Below are positions 17,964 through 26,443 of a stretch of 35,248 nt of DNA, in pieces. Origin of the DNA: Alphaproteobacteria bacterium (GTDB lineage Bacteria > Pseudomonadota > Alphaproteobacteria > Rhizobiales > Xanthobacteraceae); contig VAZG01000412.1 in the NCBI GenBank assembly GCA_005885285.1, forward strand, positions 1 through 35,248, read 5' to 3'. The notes beneath the pieces were generated by a model. That model saw only the letters and a list, made by a program, of their open reading frames with translations. It ran no database searches and had not been told where the DNA came from. Both the position numbers and the translations under genes were made by a program. Each line of letters opens with the position of its first letter. Within the stretch, counting starts at the first letter, position 1.

Positions 17964-18866
17964 CTATTGCATTTGACTGAGGCGCCGCTGCGCCTCGGCC
18001 GAACCGAGCTGGACAGCCCGCTGGTACCAGGTGCGAGCCAGCTCAAGGTCGGGAATGATGTTGCGCGCATCCTGCGTTCCGAGCACGGCGGGATCGTAGG
18101 TCTGTGCCAGCATCAATGCGGCGGTGGGCTCTTGCGCGTCCGCTGCGCGCTCGAGCAACAGCCGGGCCGGCGGAATGTCGCCCACGGCAAGCAGTCCCTT
18201 GGCCCGCGTCATCAGCGTGGCGAGCTCGCCGGGATCGAGCCTTCTGACGGGCGAAGCAGGGGTGGCAATAGCGGCTGGCGCTGTGGCGGCCGGCGCCGCG
18301 GCGGCAGGCGCGCGACCCAGCGCGCCCTGATAGGCCGTTGTGATGTCCTCGCGCGACGGCGCCATCGCGACCGTTGTCGGGCTTCGGACGACAGGCGCCG
18401 GAGCGGCAGCCGTTGGAGCGCCGGTCGTCATGTTTGCCGGCCCCGATAGACGAGCCGGGTCTTTCAACTGGAGGTCCTTGGCCGTGAGCTGCACCTGGTC
18501 CGGCTGCGCCGCGACCGACGGGCCCGGAAGAACGGCGGCAAACGAAGCCTTGGCGTTGACGGCGATGTTGCGCATGTCATCGGAAGAAAACAGCGCGAAC
18601 AGGATCGCCACCGCGGCCGCCACCATGACGCTCGCCAGGATTTTCGACGAGATCGATAGCCGTCTCGATTTGCGCAGGGGAATTCCAAATTCCTCCGGAT
18701 CCGGATCACCATCGGGATCGGAGAGGAACAACGGGACCGAATGATCCTTCGCCGACCGTCCGAACTTGTAAGATCCTACGGGATAGTCGGTTGTCTCATC
18801 ATCATCATACGCATCATACGTCTCGGTGTCTGGGTCGTATGATCGATACTGTGTGTGCTCCACCAT
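17964..18866 (-). CDS. Membrane-anchored Sel1-like repeat protein
   Basis: A 300-residue protein with an acidic Tyr/Asp-rich N-terminal region (1-60), one membrane segment (about 74-93), an Ala/Pro-rich linker, and C-terminal Sel1/TPR-like repeats. The latter are visible as GDIPPARLLLERAADAQEPTAALMLAQ and LELARTWYQRAVQLGSAEAQRRL. Sel1 repeats usually mediate protein-protein contacts. With the type II topology expected, the repeats would be periplasmic. I cannot name a partner. ATG 18866 follows GGGGAG; the frame is open upstream as far as 19271 but that stretch has no protein-like features. It precedes the TAXI gene by 23 bp. Confidence 0.82.
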   Translation of the reverse strand: MVEHTQYRSYDPDTETYDAYDDDETTDYPVGSYKFGRSAKDHSVPLFLSDPDGDPDPEEFGIPLRKSRRLSISSKILASVMVAAAVAILFALFSSDDMRNIAVNAKASFAAVLPGPSVAAQPDQVQLTAKDLQLKDPARLSGPANMTTGAPTAAAPAPVVRSPTTVAMAPSREDITTAYQGALGRAPAAAAPAATAPAAIATPASPVRRLDPGELATLMTRAKGLLAVGDIPPARLLLERAADAQEPTAALMLAQTYDPAVLGTQDARNIIPDLELARTWYQRAVQLGSAEAQRRLSQMQ

Positions 18867-19312
18867 TTGGTGACTCCCCGCAACTACGACGCAACGATCG
18901 GGGCAGCCCAGAAATACTTTCTTCTGATTCTGGTTGTTCAGGAGCGCCCCGCTACCGACGCCGTAACTCGCAGGTTGAATCGGCCAAAAAAGCGACCACG
19001 GCGGGCGCGAATTGGGAGAGATTTGGGTATGATTGCGGCACCAGAGCGGAATACCCCAGCATATATTATGGTTAAATCGGACGGCATGCTGCCGCCGCGA
19101 GGACAAGAAAGCCAATCGTGACAATAACAAAGCACGTCGTTGTCCGCCGCAGCGTCGGCGCGAATGACAACACGATGATGTCCCATTTCGACACGGCGGT
19201 CGTGAAAGGTTTCGGAAAGACTTGTGGACACGGCATGACGTGCCCCGCGCCGCACGGCGTGTGAGAAACACGCACTTTGACGGGCAGCTCGCTCCGCTTC
19301 ATTGCGTCTTGT
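18867..19312. other. Intergenic stretch between Sel1-like gene and qor
   Basis: About 446 bp with no convincing gene. It should hold the promoter of the Sel1-like gene on the minus strand. Nearby AT-rich positions (for example atatattatg at 19070-19080) are the most promoter-like bases, but no clear -35/-10 pair stands out. A possible small ORF is described separately. Confidence 0.4.
19072..19302 (-). CDS. Possible small ORF with one membrane segment (doubtful)
   Basis: A 76-codon frame beginning 10 bp after the qor stop codon on the same strand. Its C terminus holds a hydrophobic stretch (CFVIVTIGFLVLAAAAC, about residues 57-73) that could be a membrane helix or a lipobox-like end. Nothing is recognisable as a known family, there is no clear ribosome binding site, and the first half is not protein-like. 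I list it because the hydrophobic segment and its position after qor are suggestive; it is probably not a gene. Confidence 0.2.
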   Translation of the reverse strand: MKRSELPVKVRVSHTPCGAGHVMPCPQVFPKPFTTAVSKWDIIVLSFAPTLRRTTTCFVIVTIGFLVLAAAACRPI

Positions 19313-20287
19313 TCAGGGGTGCAGGATCACCTTGCCCATCGCCTTGCGGCCCGCCAGCACCTTCAAGGCGTCGGCGGTTTGTGCCAGCGGGAAGGTGCGG
19401 TCGACATGCGAAGAGATCTTGCCTTCCGCGGTCCACTGCACGAGCTTCTGTAAGTTGGCACGGTTCTTCGCCGGGTTGAGCCGCGCCCAGTTGCCCCAGA
19501 ACACGCCGCGGATATCGCAGCCCTTCAACAGTGCCAGGTTGAGCGGCATTTTCGGAATGTCGCCGGCGGCGAACCCGATCACCAGGAAGCGGCCCTCCCA
19601 CGCGATCGCGCGCAATGCTGCTTCCGCATAAGCGCCGCCGACGGGATCGAAGATGATATCGGCGCCCTTGCCGCCGGTCAGCCGCCGCAATCCCTCCTTC
19701 AAATCCTCCTTGGCGTAGTTGAGCGTGAGCTCGGCGCCGTGAGCCTTGGCGAATTCGAGCTTCTCCTCGGACGAGGCGCAGGCGATCACCTTCAACCCCA
19801 TCAATCTGCCGAGCTCGCAGGCGGCAAGGCCCGTGCCGCCGGCCGCCCCGAGCACTGCGATGGTATCGCCTGGCTTTGGGCTGGCGCGGTCTTCCAGCGC
19901 GTGCAGCGCGGTGCCGTAGATGATGATGATCCCGGCGGCGCGATCGAAATCCAGATTGTCGGGAATCCTCACAATCGAATTCGCCGGCAGCGCGATCTTT
20001 TCGCGCGCGCCGTTATGGCCGCAGGAGGCCACCACGCGATCGCCGACCTCAAGGTCGGTGACGCCAGCGCCGACGCTCTCGATCACGCCGGCGACTTCCG
20101 CCGCCGGCGAGAACGGGAACGGCGGCTTGATCTGGTATTTGCCCTGGATCATCAGGAGGTCGAAGAAGTTCAGCGCCGCGGATTTGATCCCGATCACGGC
20201 TTCTCCCGGTCCAGCCACGGGATCCGGCACGTCCGCCAGCACGAGATCGTCGGGTTGGCAATATTGCGAGCAGAGAATGGCTTTCAT
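19313..20287 (-). CDS. NADPH:quinone oxidoreductase family (zinc-free MDR)
   Basis: A 324-residue medium-chain dehydrogenase/reductase of the quinone oxidoreductase branch. The GroES-like N-terminal domain has SAALNFFDLLMIQGKYQ (about 40-56), and the Rossmann domain has the cofactor motif LGAAGGTGLAACELG and ASSEEKLEFAKAHGAE. Zinc ligands are missing, as in the QOR class, so NADPH-dependent reduction of quinones or enals is the likely reaction. ATG 20287 gives the conserved MKAILCSQY start; the frame runs 28 codons further upstream without family similarity. It is divergent from the SDR gene at 20496, and a dispersed repeat lies between them. Confidence 0.92.
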   Translation of the reverse strand: MKAILCSQYCQPDDLVLADVPDPVAGPGEAVIGIKSAALNFFDLLMIQGKYQIKPPFPFSPAAEVAGVIESVGAGVTDLEVGDRVVASCGHNGAREKIALPANSIVRIPDNLDFDRAAGIIIIYGTALHALEDRASPKPGDTIAVLGAAGGTGLAACELGRLMGLKVIACASSEEKLEFAKAHGAELTLNYAKEDLKEGLRRLTGGKGADIIFDPVGGAYAEAALRAIAWEGRFLVIGFAAGDIPKMPLNLALLKGCDIRGVFWGNWARLNPAKNRANLQKLVQWTAEGKISSHVDRTFPLAQTADALKVLAGRKAMGKVILHP

Positions 20288-20365
20288 GGACACACCTGAC
20301 TTTCGGAAGCAAAGATAGTGCTTGTGGCTTCTTGCCGGATTTGAGGTCGGGCGACAATAGAATGC

Positions 20366-20473
20366 CGTCATTCCGGGGCGCGCGCGAAAAGGGCGAACCC
20401 GGAATCTCGTGCCGTAGGTTGGAGTAGTAATCTCGAGATTCCGGATCCAGCGCTAGGCTGGTCCGGAATGACG
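20366..20473. repeat. Dispersed palindromic repeat in a divergent promoter region
   Basis: Terminal arms cgtcattccgg (from 20366) and ccggaatgacg (to 20473) match the repeats at 3656 and 6444. An internal dyad aatctcgagatt is shared with the 6444 copy. Unlike the other copies it lies between divergent genes, 23 bp upstream of the SDR start, so it may affect the promoters rather than act as a terminator. Confidence 0.8.
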
Positions 20474-20495
20474 GGGGAACGGGGAGGAATGGAAC

Positions 20496-21335
20496 ATGTT
20501 TGAAAAGGACCTGCTGGCGGGAAAGCGGATCCTGGTCACCGGCGGCGGCTCGGGGCTTGGTGCGGCGATGGGACGCCGCTTCCTGGAGCTGGGTGCCGAG
20601 CTCCTCATCTGCGGCCACCGGCTCGAGCTCCTGGAGGCGACGGCGGCTTGGATGCGCGGCGATACCGGCGGCGAGGTCACTCCGATCCGGTGCGATATTC
20701 GTGATGGCGGCGCAGTCGATGCCATGATGGATGCGCTCTGGCACGACGCGCCGATCGACGTACTCGTCAACAACGCGGCCGCGACCTTTATCGCGCAGAC
20801 CGAACATCTGTCGTTCCGCGCCGCCGACGCGATCCTTGGCCCCACGCTGCATGGCACGATGTATTGCACGCTGGCTTCGGGAAAGCGTTGGATCGGGGCT
20901 CAGCACAAAGGGGTGGTGCTCTCCATCCTTTCGACCTCGACCATCACCGGACGCGCCTTCACGGTGCCGTCGGCGATGGCGAAGTCCGCTATTCTGGCGA
21001 TGACCAAGAGCTTGGCTGTGGAGTGGGGGCCGAATGGCATCCGCACCGTCGCGATCGCGCCGGGCGCGTTTCCGACGGAAGGCGCATCGGGCCAGCTTCG
21101 CCCCGAAGGCCGCGACGAAGGATGGGCGAAGCGCAATCCGCTTGGCCGCGTCGGCGAACATCGCGAGCTTGCCGACCTTGCGAGCTTCCTGATCTCGGAT
21201 GGCGCCGGCTACATCAATGGCGAGATGGTGGTCGTGGACGGCGGCTCGCATCTGCGCAGTTCCGGTGCCGAAGACCTGTTGAAATGGACCGAGGCGCAGT
21301 GGCAGACGCAGCGCGCGGCGCGCTCGAAAAGCTGA
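20496..21335 (+). CDS. SDR resembling 2,4-dienoyl-CoA reductase, altered active site
   Basis: A 279-residue SDR with TGGGSGLG (15-22) and NNAA (92-95). The usual Tyr of YxxxK is Ser159, followed by Lys163 in VPSAMAK. The S-x-x-x-K form and flanking text (VPSA.AK, AMTKSLAVEWG, GYINGEMVVVDGG) match the 2,4-dienoyl-CoA reductase (DECR) branch, which reduces dienoyl-CoA esters during beta-oxidation of polyunsaturated fatty acids. Against human DECR1 as I recall it, Asn148 becomes His119 and Tyr199 becomes Ser148, while Ser210 and Lys214 are kept. So the fold assignment is good but activity is uncertain. ATG 20496 follows GGGGAGG. Confidence 0.85.
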   Translation: MFEKDLLAGKRILVTGGGSGLGAAMGRRFLELGAELLICGHRLELLEATAAWMRGDTGGEVTPIRCDIRDGGAVDAMMDALWHDAPIDVLVNNAAATFIAQTEHLSFRAADAILGPTLHGTMYCTLASGKRWIGAQHKGVVLSILSTSTITGRAFTVPSAMAKSAILAMTKSLAVEWGPNGIRTVAIAPGAFPTEGASGQLRPEGRDEGWAKRNPLGRVGEHRELADLASFLISDGAGYINGEMVVVDGGSHLRSSGAEDLLKWTEAQWQTQRAARSKS

Positions 21336-21531
21336 TGAGGCGCTTTCCTGCGGCAGCGCGCGGCAAAAACATTGCGAAGCTTTGCATGTATCGCTGGATG
21401 TGCCTCGGACCCGGTGGTTCGTCTCGTCGCGACTGCCTTCCCAGTGTAGGGTTTCCCGGCTATCCATCGCCCTGTGACTAGCTGGTGCCGAGCCATCTTC
21501 CAGTCACAATGATGGGGGAACCAATTTCAAC

Positions 21532-22137
21532 ATGTTATTTCGGCGGGTGCTGACAATCTTGGCAGCGGGTGTGCTGATGTGCGGGGCAGCAACAAGCCTC
21601 GCGCAAACGCCGAGCGCGTCGCCGAAGGCCGCAAAGAGCACAGCCAAGCCGGATGCCGCCAAACCGCCGGCCGCAATGAGTGGTGGCGCCGAGCCGACCC
21701 TGATCGGACAGTTCGGAACCTGGGGCGCTTACACCGCTACGCCGAACGGCAAGAAGGTTTGCTTTGCGCTCGCCAAGCCGGCGTCGTCAAAGACCAATCC
21801 ACCGAATCGCCCGCGCGACCCGGCCTATGCTTTCGTCTCGACGCGACCGGCAGAAAAAGTCAGCAACGAAGTCTCGGTGATGATCGGCTACACGCTGAAG
21901 CCGGGTTCGGAATCGACGCTCGAGGTCGGCGGCGCATCCTTTTCGATGTACACCCAGGGCGATGGTCTGTGGATCAAGAATGCCGCCGAAGAGGAGCGGA
22001 TGGTCGAAGCCATGCGCAAATCCGCCGATGCCACCGTCAAGGGCGTTTCGGCCAAGGGCACCGAAACCACCGACACCTTTTCACTGAAGGGGCTTTCGCA
22101 AGCGCTCGACAAGATTGCGCAGGATTGCCGGCGCTAG
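21532..22137 (+). CDS. Invasion-associated locus B (IalB) family protein
   Basis: A 201-residue exported protein with a signal peptide (about 1-24, ending SLAQ), a Lys/Ala/Pro-rich linker (25-50) and an IalB-type domain. The domain shows GQFGTWGAYTATPNGKKVCFAL (about 61-82) and ends in a Cys-containing DCRR tail; the two cysteines probably form a disulfide. IalB was named for Bartonella erythrocyte invasion, but homologues are widespread in non-pathogenic rhizobia with unknown function. It precedes rlmN by 72 bp on the same strand. Confidence 0.85.
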   Translation: MLFRRVLTILAAGVLMCGAATSLAQTPSASPKAAKSTAKPDAAKPPAAMSGGAEPTLIGQFGTWGAYTATPNGKKVCFALAKPASSKTNPPNRPRDPAYAFVSTRPAEKVSNEVSVMIGYTLKPGSESTLEVGGASFSMYTQGDGLWIKNAAEEERMVEAMRKSADATVKGVSAKGTETTDTFSLKGLSQALDKIAQDCRR

Positions 22138-22209
22138 TTTCCGTAAATCCCACAAATCGATGCATTTGGCCGCTTTCCAGCGCCCGTTGGAGGGCCTATC
22201 TGATGTGCC

Positions 22210-23451
22210 ATGAACGATGCCAAGAACGATGTCATGACTGACAGTGCGCCCGCGACCGGCTCCGCGCCGAATGCGCCGTTGGAGAAGATTGCGCTTGAAA
22301 CCTATGTGCCGCCGGCCAAGCCGTCGCTGGTCGGCCTGTCGCGCGCCGAAATCGCCGAGGCGCTGGGCGAGATCGGCGTTGCGCCTTGGCAGCGCAAGAT
22401 GCGCGTGCAGCAACTCTGGCACTGGATCTACTTTCGTGGTGCGCAGAATTTTGAGGAGATGACGAGCATCTCCAAGGACACCCGCGCCCAGCTAGATGCG
22501 CATTTCAACGTCGATCGGCCCGAGGTGGTCGCCGAGCAAATTTCCAGCGACGGCACCCGCAAATGGCTGCTGCGCCTGCCGAGCGGCGACAGTGTCGAGA
22601 AAGCGCACGAGGTCGAGTGCGTCTACATCCCGGAAACCGACCGTGGCACGCTGTGTGTTTCCTCCCAGGTCGGCTGCACCCTGAATTGCTCGTTCTGCCA
22701 CACCGGAACCCAGCGGCTGGTGCGCAACCTGACCGCAGGCGAAATCGTCGGCCAGGTGATGGTGGCGCGCGATCGGCTCAACGATTGGGCCGACCGCGAG
22801 ACGCCGACCGGCAATCGTCTCGTCACCAACGTCGTGATGATGGGAATGGGCGAGCCGCTGTATAATTTCGACGCGGTGCGCGATGCGCTGTTGATCGTCG
22901 CCGACAACGAAGGCATCGGCATTTCGCGGCGACGCATCACGCTGTCGACCTCGGGCGTGGTGCCCAACATCATCCGCACCGGCGAGGAAATCGGGGTGAT
23001 GCTGGCGGTCTCGCTACATGCGGTGCGCGACGAGCTACGCAACGAGCTGGTGCCGCTGAACCGCAAATATCCGATAGCCGAGTTGCTGCAGGCTTGCCGC
23101 GATTATCCCGGCTCGTCCAACGCGCGGCGCATCACGTTTGAATATGTGATGCTCAAAGGCGTCAACGATTCGCTTGACGATGCCAAGCTTCTGGTGAAGC
23201 TCCTGAAGGGCATTCCGGCGAAGATCAACCTCATTCCGTTCAATCCGTGGCCGGGCACGCGTTACGAATGCTCGGATTGGGACCGGATCGAGAAATTCTC
23301 AGAATATATCTTCAACGCCGGTTACTCCTCGCCCGTGCGCACGCCGCGCGGCCGCGACATCCTCGCCGCCTGCGGGCAGCTGAAATCGGAGACCGAGAAA
23401 CTGTCGGCGCGCGAGCGGCAAGCGCTGCGTGCCATGGCGATGACGGATTAG
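22210..23451 (+). CDS. rlmN: Dual-specificity RNA methyltransferase RlmN
   Basis: A radical SAM enzyme that methylates C2 of adenosine 2503 in 23S rRNA and A37 in some tRNAs. The 413-residue length is in the family range, with an N-terminal extension of about 25 residues. The [4Fe-4S] cysteines are C156, C160 and C163 (CTLNCSFC), with the SAM-binding MGMGEPL (211-217) region. The accessory cysteine C388 ([10 protein letters not shown]), matching the methyl-accepting Cys355 of E. coli RlmN, is also present. ATG 22210 is preferred; ATG 22234 is an alternative. A palindromic repeat follows. Confidence 0.97.
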   Translation: MNDAKNDVMTDSAPATGSAPNAPLEKIALETYVPPAKPSLVGLSRAEIAEALGEIGVAPWQRKMRVQQLWHWIYFRGAQNFEEMTSISKDTRAQLDAHFNVDRPEVVAEQISSDGTRKWLLRLPSGDSVEKAHEVECVYIPETDRGTLCVSSQVGCTLNCSFCHTGTQRLVRNLTAGEIVGQVMVARDRLNDWADRETPTGNRLVTNVVMMGMGEPLYNFDAVRDALLIVADNEGIGISRRRITLSTSGVVPNIIRTGEEIGVMLAVSLHAVRDELRNELVPLNRKYPIAELLQACRDYPGSSNARRITFEYVMLKGVNDSLDDAKLLVKLLKGIPAKINLIPFNPWPGTRYECSDWDRIEKFSEYIFNAGYSSPVRTPRGRDILAACGQLKSETEKLSARERQALRAMAMTD

Positions 23452-23476
23452 GTATGAAGCGACCCACCGCTCAATC

Positions 23477-23594
23477 CGTCATTGCGAGCCAACGGGTCGC
23501 GCGAATGCGCGCCCGATGACAGGCTCCGCGAAGCAATCCAGAGTGAGTGGTGCGATTCTGGATTGCTTCGTCGCTGACGCTCCTCACAATGACG
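23477..23594. repeat. Dispersed palindromic repeat after rlmN
   Basis: Outer arms cgtcattgcgag (from 23477) and cacaatgacg (to 23594) enclose a strong hairpin: gaagcaatccaga (23530-23542) and tctggattgcttc (23557-23569) are exact 13-bp complements with a 14-nt loop. It is related in design to the cgtcattccggg repeats but differs in sequence, so probably a separate family. It may serve as the rlmN terminator. Confidence 0.8.
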
Positions 23595-23604
23595 GTGGGT
23601 TGGC

Positions 23605-24099
23605 ATGGCATTGATCGGCCGCCTCTTCGTCATCCTGTTCGCTTTTCTCGCCGCCTGCCTGGTGGCGGGGATGATCGTGGTCGGCGCGGTATTGTTTCCC
23701 GAGTTCAGTGACCTCGGCTCAGGTCCGGTCGACGAAGGCGCGCTAAACATCGTGCTCGGCTTTGGCTTCATCTTCGTCTCCGGCTTCGCGCTGTTGCCGG
23801 CGATGATCGTGGCCGCGATCACCGAAGCGTTCTCGATCAGAAGCGCGCTGACCTATGCGGTCGGTGGTGGCCTCGTCGGGCTCGCCTGTTATCTCGGCCT
23901 TGTCCCGTTCGATCCAGATACGCTGCGTTTCGAGGGCATCGTCCGGCGTCATCTCGAAATCATGACCGGCGCGGGGATCGTGGCAGGGCTGGTCTACTGG
24001 ATGATCGCCGGACGCAACGCCGGCGCCTGGCGTGAGCCGCCGCGCCGGCTCACCCCGCCACCGCCGCTGCCGTTAAATTCACGGCCGCCCGCGCCATGA
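23605..24099 (+). CDS. Conserved-type membrane protein of unknown function
   Basis: A 164-residue protein with about four membrane helices (roughly 5-29, 45-69, 77-98 and 119-134) and a Pro-rich C-terminal tail. I do not recognise a family. Its stop codon overlaps the ATG of the PAP2 gene by four bases (ATGA at 24096), so it is translationally coupled to it and may act with that phosphatase at the inner membrane. The start at ATG 23605 puts a hydrophobic segment right at the N terminus. Confidence 0.75.
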   Translation: MALIGRLFVILFAFLAACLVAGMIVVGAVLFPEFSDLGSGPVDEGALNIVLGFGFIFVSGFALLPAMIVAAITEAFSIRSALTYAVGGGLVGLACYLGLVPFDPDTLRFEGIVRRHLEIMTGAGIVAGLVYWMIAGRNAGAWREPPRRLTPPPPLPLNSRPPAP

Positions 24100-24431
24100 G
24101 CCGGACCGGACTTTTCATTGCGCTTTCGCTCGCGCTTGTTGTGGGATTGCTGTTTGGGATCTATCCCGAACTCGACCTCAAGTTGGCAGCGTTGTTCTAT
24201 GACGCGCCGACGCGATCGTTTCCGCTGAAGCTCAACGCTTGGGCTGCGATCGCGCGCGACGGTGCGATGTGGATCGCCTGGGGTCTGGCGGTGCCTGCGA
24301 TCGCAGCACTGGTGATCAAGCTGTTGCGGCCGGACCGGCCGCTTCATTGCGCTTTCGCTCGCGCTTGTTGTGGGATTGCTGTTTGGGATCTATCCCGAAC
24401 TCGACCTCAAGTTGGCAGCGTTGTTCTATGA
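24096..24431 (+). pseudogene. 5' fragment of PAP2 phosphatase gene, frameshifted
   Basis: The original start of a PAP2-family phosphatase, beginning at an ATG that overlaps the preceding gene. It encodes the first membrane helix (about 4-22) and reads on normally until the end of the first copy of a 229-bp duplication. Because 229 is not divisible by three, the frame then shifts and runs to a stop at 24429-24431. The last 28 or so residues are out-of-frame text. Removing one copy restores a continuous 258-codon gene (24096-24342 joined to 24572-25101). Confidence 0.85.
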
Positions 24432-24571
24432 CGCGCCGACGCGATCGTTTCCGCTGAAGCTCAACGCTTGGGCTGCGATCGCGCGCGACGGTGCGATGTG
24501 GATCGCCTGGGGTCTGGCGGTGCCTGCGATCGCAGCACTGGTGATCAAGCTGTTGCGGCCGGACCGGCCGC
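24114..24571. repeat. Perfect 229-bp tandem duplication in the PAP2 gene
   Basis: Bases 24114-24342 are repeated without change as 24343-24571, directly adjacent. The identity stops sharply at both ends (24113 t against 24342 c; 24344 t against 24573 c), with one base of microhomology. Absence of any mismatch means a very recent duplication, or an assembly artefact. It is a direct repeat that recombination could remove. Confidence 0.95.
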
Positions 24572-25101
24572 TCCTGATGTCGGGCCGCGCCGTCATCTTC
24601 CTGCTTGTGACGCTGGCGCTGTCTGCCGGATTGCTCACCAATCTCACCTTCAAGAGCTATTGGGGCCGGCCGCGCCCGGTGCTGGTGACGCAGTTTGACG
24701 GCGATTTGCCGTTCGTGCCGTGGTGGGACCCGCGCGGCGGCTGCGGCCGCAACTGCTCGTTCTTCTCCGGCGAGGCCGCCACCGCTTTTTGGGCCTACGC
24801 GCCGGCCGCGTTGACGCCGCCGCCATGGCGGCCGCTCGCTTATGCCGCGGTGACGCTGTTCGGCCTGATCACGAGCGCGCTGCGCATGGCATTCGGCGGA
24901 CATTTCTTCACCGACGTTACGACCGCGGGATTGGTGACGTTTCTGGTGATCTGGCTGGCCTATGGCATGATCTACCGCTGGCAGCGGACCCGGCTTTCGG
25001 ACGAGGCCATCGATGCAGCGCTGACGCGCCTTGCCTGGCCGGCCTTTCGGGCGATGCAGCGCTGGCGCGGCCGCGACGCGGGACCTAGACCTGCCACCTG
25101 A
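24370..25101 (+). CDS. PAP2 phosphatase catalytic ORF, N-terminally truncated
   Basis: The second part of the broken PAP2 gene, open from 24316, with GTG 24370 as the first usable start. It keeps all catalytic blocks: motif 1 Lys95 to Arg102-Pro103 (KSYWGRPRP), motif 2 Ser133-Gly134-Glu135 where most PAP2 proteins have SGH, and motif 3 Arg172, His178 and Asp182 (RMAFGGHFFTD). Several membrane helices follow. It lacks the first membrane helix, so activity depends on translation from an internal start. Family members dephosphorylate lipids such as phosphatidate, undecaprenyl pyrophosphate or lipid A; the substrate here is unknown. Confidence 0.7.
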   Translation: MGLLFGIYPELDLKLAALFYDAPTRSFPLKLNAWAAIARDGAMWIAWGLAVPAIAALVIKLLRPDRPLLMSGRAVIFLLVTLALSAGLLTNLTFKSYWGRPRPVLVTQFDGDLPFVPWWDPRGGCGRNCSFFSGEAATAFWAYAPAALTPPPWRPLAYAAVTLFGLITSALRMAFGGHFFTDVTTAGLVTFLVIWLAYGMIYRWQRTRLSDEAIDAALTRLAWPAFRAMQRWRGRDAGPRPAT

Positions 25102-25121
25102 AGCGCCTGCCACCTGAAGCG
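25090..25121. repeat. 16-bp tandem repeat across the PAP2 stop codon
   Basis: The unit cctgccacctgaagcg occurs twice in a row (25090-25105 and 25106-25121), and the first copy includes the TGA stop at 25099-25101. It does not change the reading frame. Together with the 229-bp duplication it shows that this locus has undergone slippage or duplication twice. Confidence 0.9.
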
Positions 25122-25191
25122 CTTGCGCAAGGGTCGGTTCTACCTATAGAACCGCCGCCAATTATCGATTTTAAAATCAAGCAGGATTTTC

Positions 25192-26421
25192 ATGAGCAAG
25201 GACGTGAAGAAAGTCGTGCTCGCCTATTCGGGCGGACTGGACACCTCCATCATCCTGAAGTGGCTGCAGCAGACGTATAGCGCTGAGGTCGTGACCTTCA
25301 CCGCCGATCTCGGCCAGGGCGAGGAGCTGGAGCCGGCGCGGGCGAAGGCGCTCCTGCTCGGCATCAAGCCTGAAAACATCTTCATCGAGGATTTGCGCGA
25401 GGAGTTCGTCCGCGACTACGTATTTCCGATGTTCCGCGCCAATGCGGTGTATGAGGGGCAATATCTGCTCGGCACCTCGATCGCGCGGCCGCTGATTGCC
25501 AAGAAGCAGATCGAGATCGCGGAGCAAGTAGGCGCCGACGCGGTATCGCACGGCGCGACGGGCAAGGGCAACGATCAGGTCCGCTTCGAACTCGGCTACT
25601 ACGCACTAAAGCCCGACATCACCATCATTGCGCCGTGGCGCGAATGGGACTTTCGCTCGCGCGAGCAATTGATCGCGTTCGCCGAGGCGCATCAAATTCC
25701 GATCGCCAAGGACAAGCGCAACGAGGCGCCGTTTTCGGTCGACGCCAATCTGCTGCACACCTCCTCAGAGGGCAAGGTGCTCGAGGATCCTGCGCTGGAC
25801 GTGCCCGATTACGTCTATTCGCGCACCGATGATCCCGAGAAGGCGCCGGACCAAGCGACCATCATCACGGTCGATTTCGAACAGGGTAATGCGGTCGCGA
25901 TCGACGGCAAGCCGATGTCGCCCGCGACATTGCTGACCGAGCTCAACAGGCTCGGCCGCGTCAACGGCATCGGCCGGCTCGATCTCGTCGAGAATCGCTT
26001 CGTCGGCATGAAGTCGCGCGGCATGTATGAGACGCCGGGCGGCACCATCCTGCTTGGCGCGCATCGCGGCATCGAGCAGATCACCCTCGACCGGGGTGCT
26101 GCGCATCTCAAGGACGAGCTGATGCCGAAATATGCCGAGCTCGTCTACAATGGCTTCTGGTTTTCGCCGGAACGCGAGATGCTGCAGGCGGCGATCGATC
26201 ACAGCCAGCGATACGTCACCGGCCGCGTGCGGCTCAAGCTCTACAAGGGCAACGTCATCGTGATCGGCCGCGAGAGCAGATATTCGCTCTACGATCAGGA
26301 CCTCGTCACCTTCGAAGAGGGCGCGGTCGCCTACGATCACCGCGATGCCGCAGGCTTCATCAAGCTCAACGCGCTGCGGCTGCGCACGCTCGGCCAGCGC
26401 AAGAAGAAGCTGGGATTGTAG
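25192..26421 (+). CDS. argG: Argininosuccinate synthase
   Basis: ArgG joins citrulline and aspartate in an ATP-dependent step of arginine biosynthesis. The 409-residue length is normal. The N-terminal P-loop AYSGGLDTS (10-18) binds ATP pyrophosphate, and [19 protein letters not shown] residues ([18 protein letters not shown]) carry the citrulline and aspartate contacts. The segments [14 protein letters not shown] and [13 protein letters not shown] are also family-typical. ATG 25192 gives a standard N terminus, although the Shine-Dalgarno is weak. It stands alone rather than in an arg cluster and is followed by a palindromic element. Confidence 0.97.
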   Translation: MSKDVKKVVLAYSGGLDTSIILKWLQQTYSAEVVTFTADLGQGEELEPARAKALLLGIKPENIFIEDLREEFVRDYVFPMFRANAVYEGQYLLGTSIARPLIAKKQIEIAEQVGADAVSHGATGKGNDQVRFELGYYALKPDITIIAPWREWDFRSREQLIAFAEAHQIPIAKDKRNEAPFSVDANLLHTSSEGKVLEDPALDVPDYVYSRTDDPEKAPDQATIITVDFEQGNAVAIDGKPMSPATLLTELNRLGRVNGIGRLDLVENRFVGMKSRGMYETPGGTILLGAHRGIEQITLDRGAAHLKDELMPKYAELVYNGFWFSPEREMLQAAIDHSQRYVTGRVRLKLYKGNVIVIGRESRYSLYDQDLVTFEEGAVAYDHRDAAGFIKLNALRLRTLGQRKKKLGL

Positions 26422-26443
26422 CCCGCGGCATCGCCGGTGCACT

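Noticed and set aside
20049..21467. A 472-codon minus-strand frame over the quinone oxidoreductase and SDR
   Set aside because: It crosses the repeat and is antisense to an SDR with clear motifs; only a shadow.
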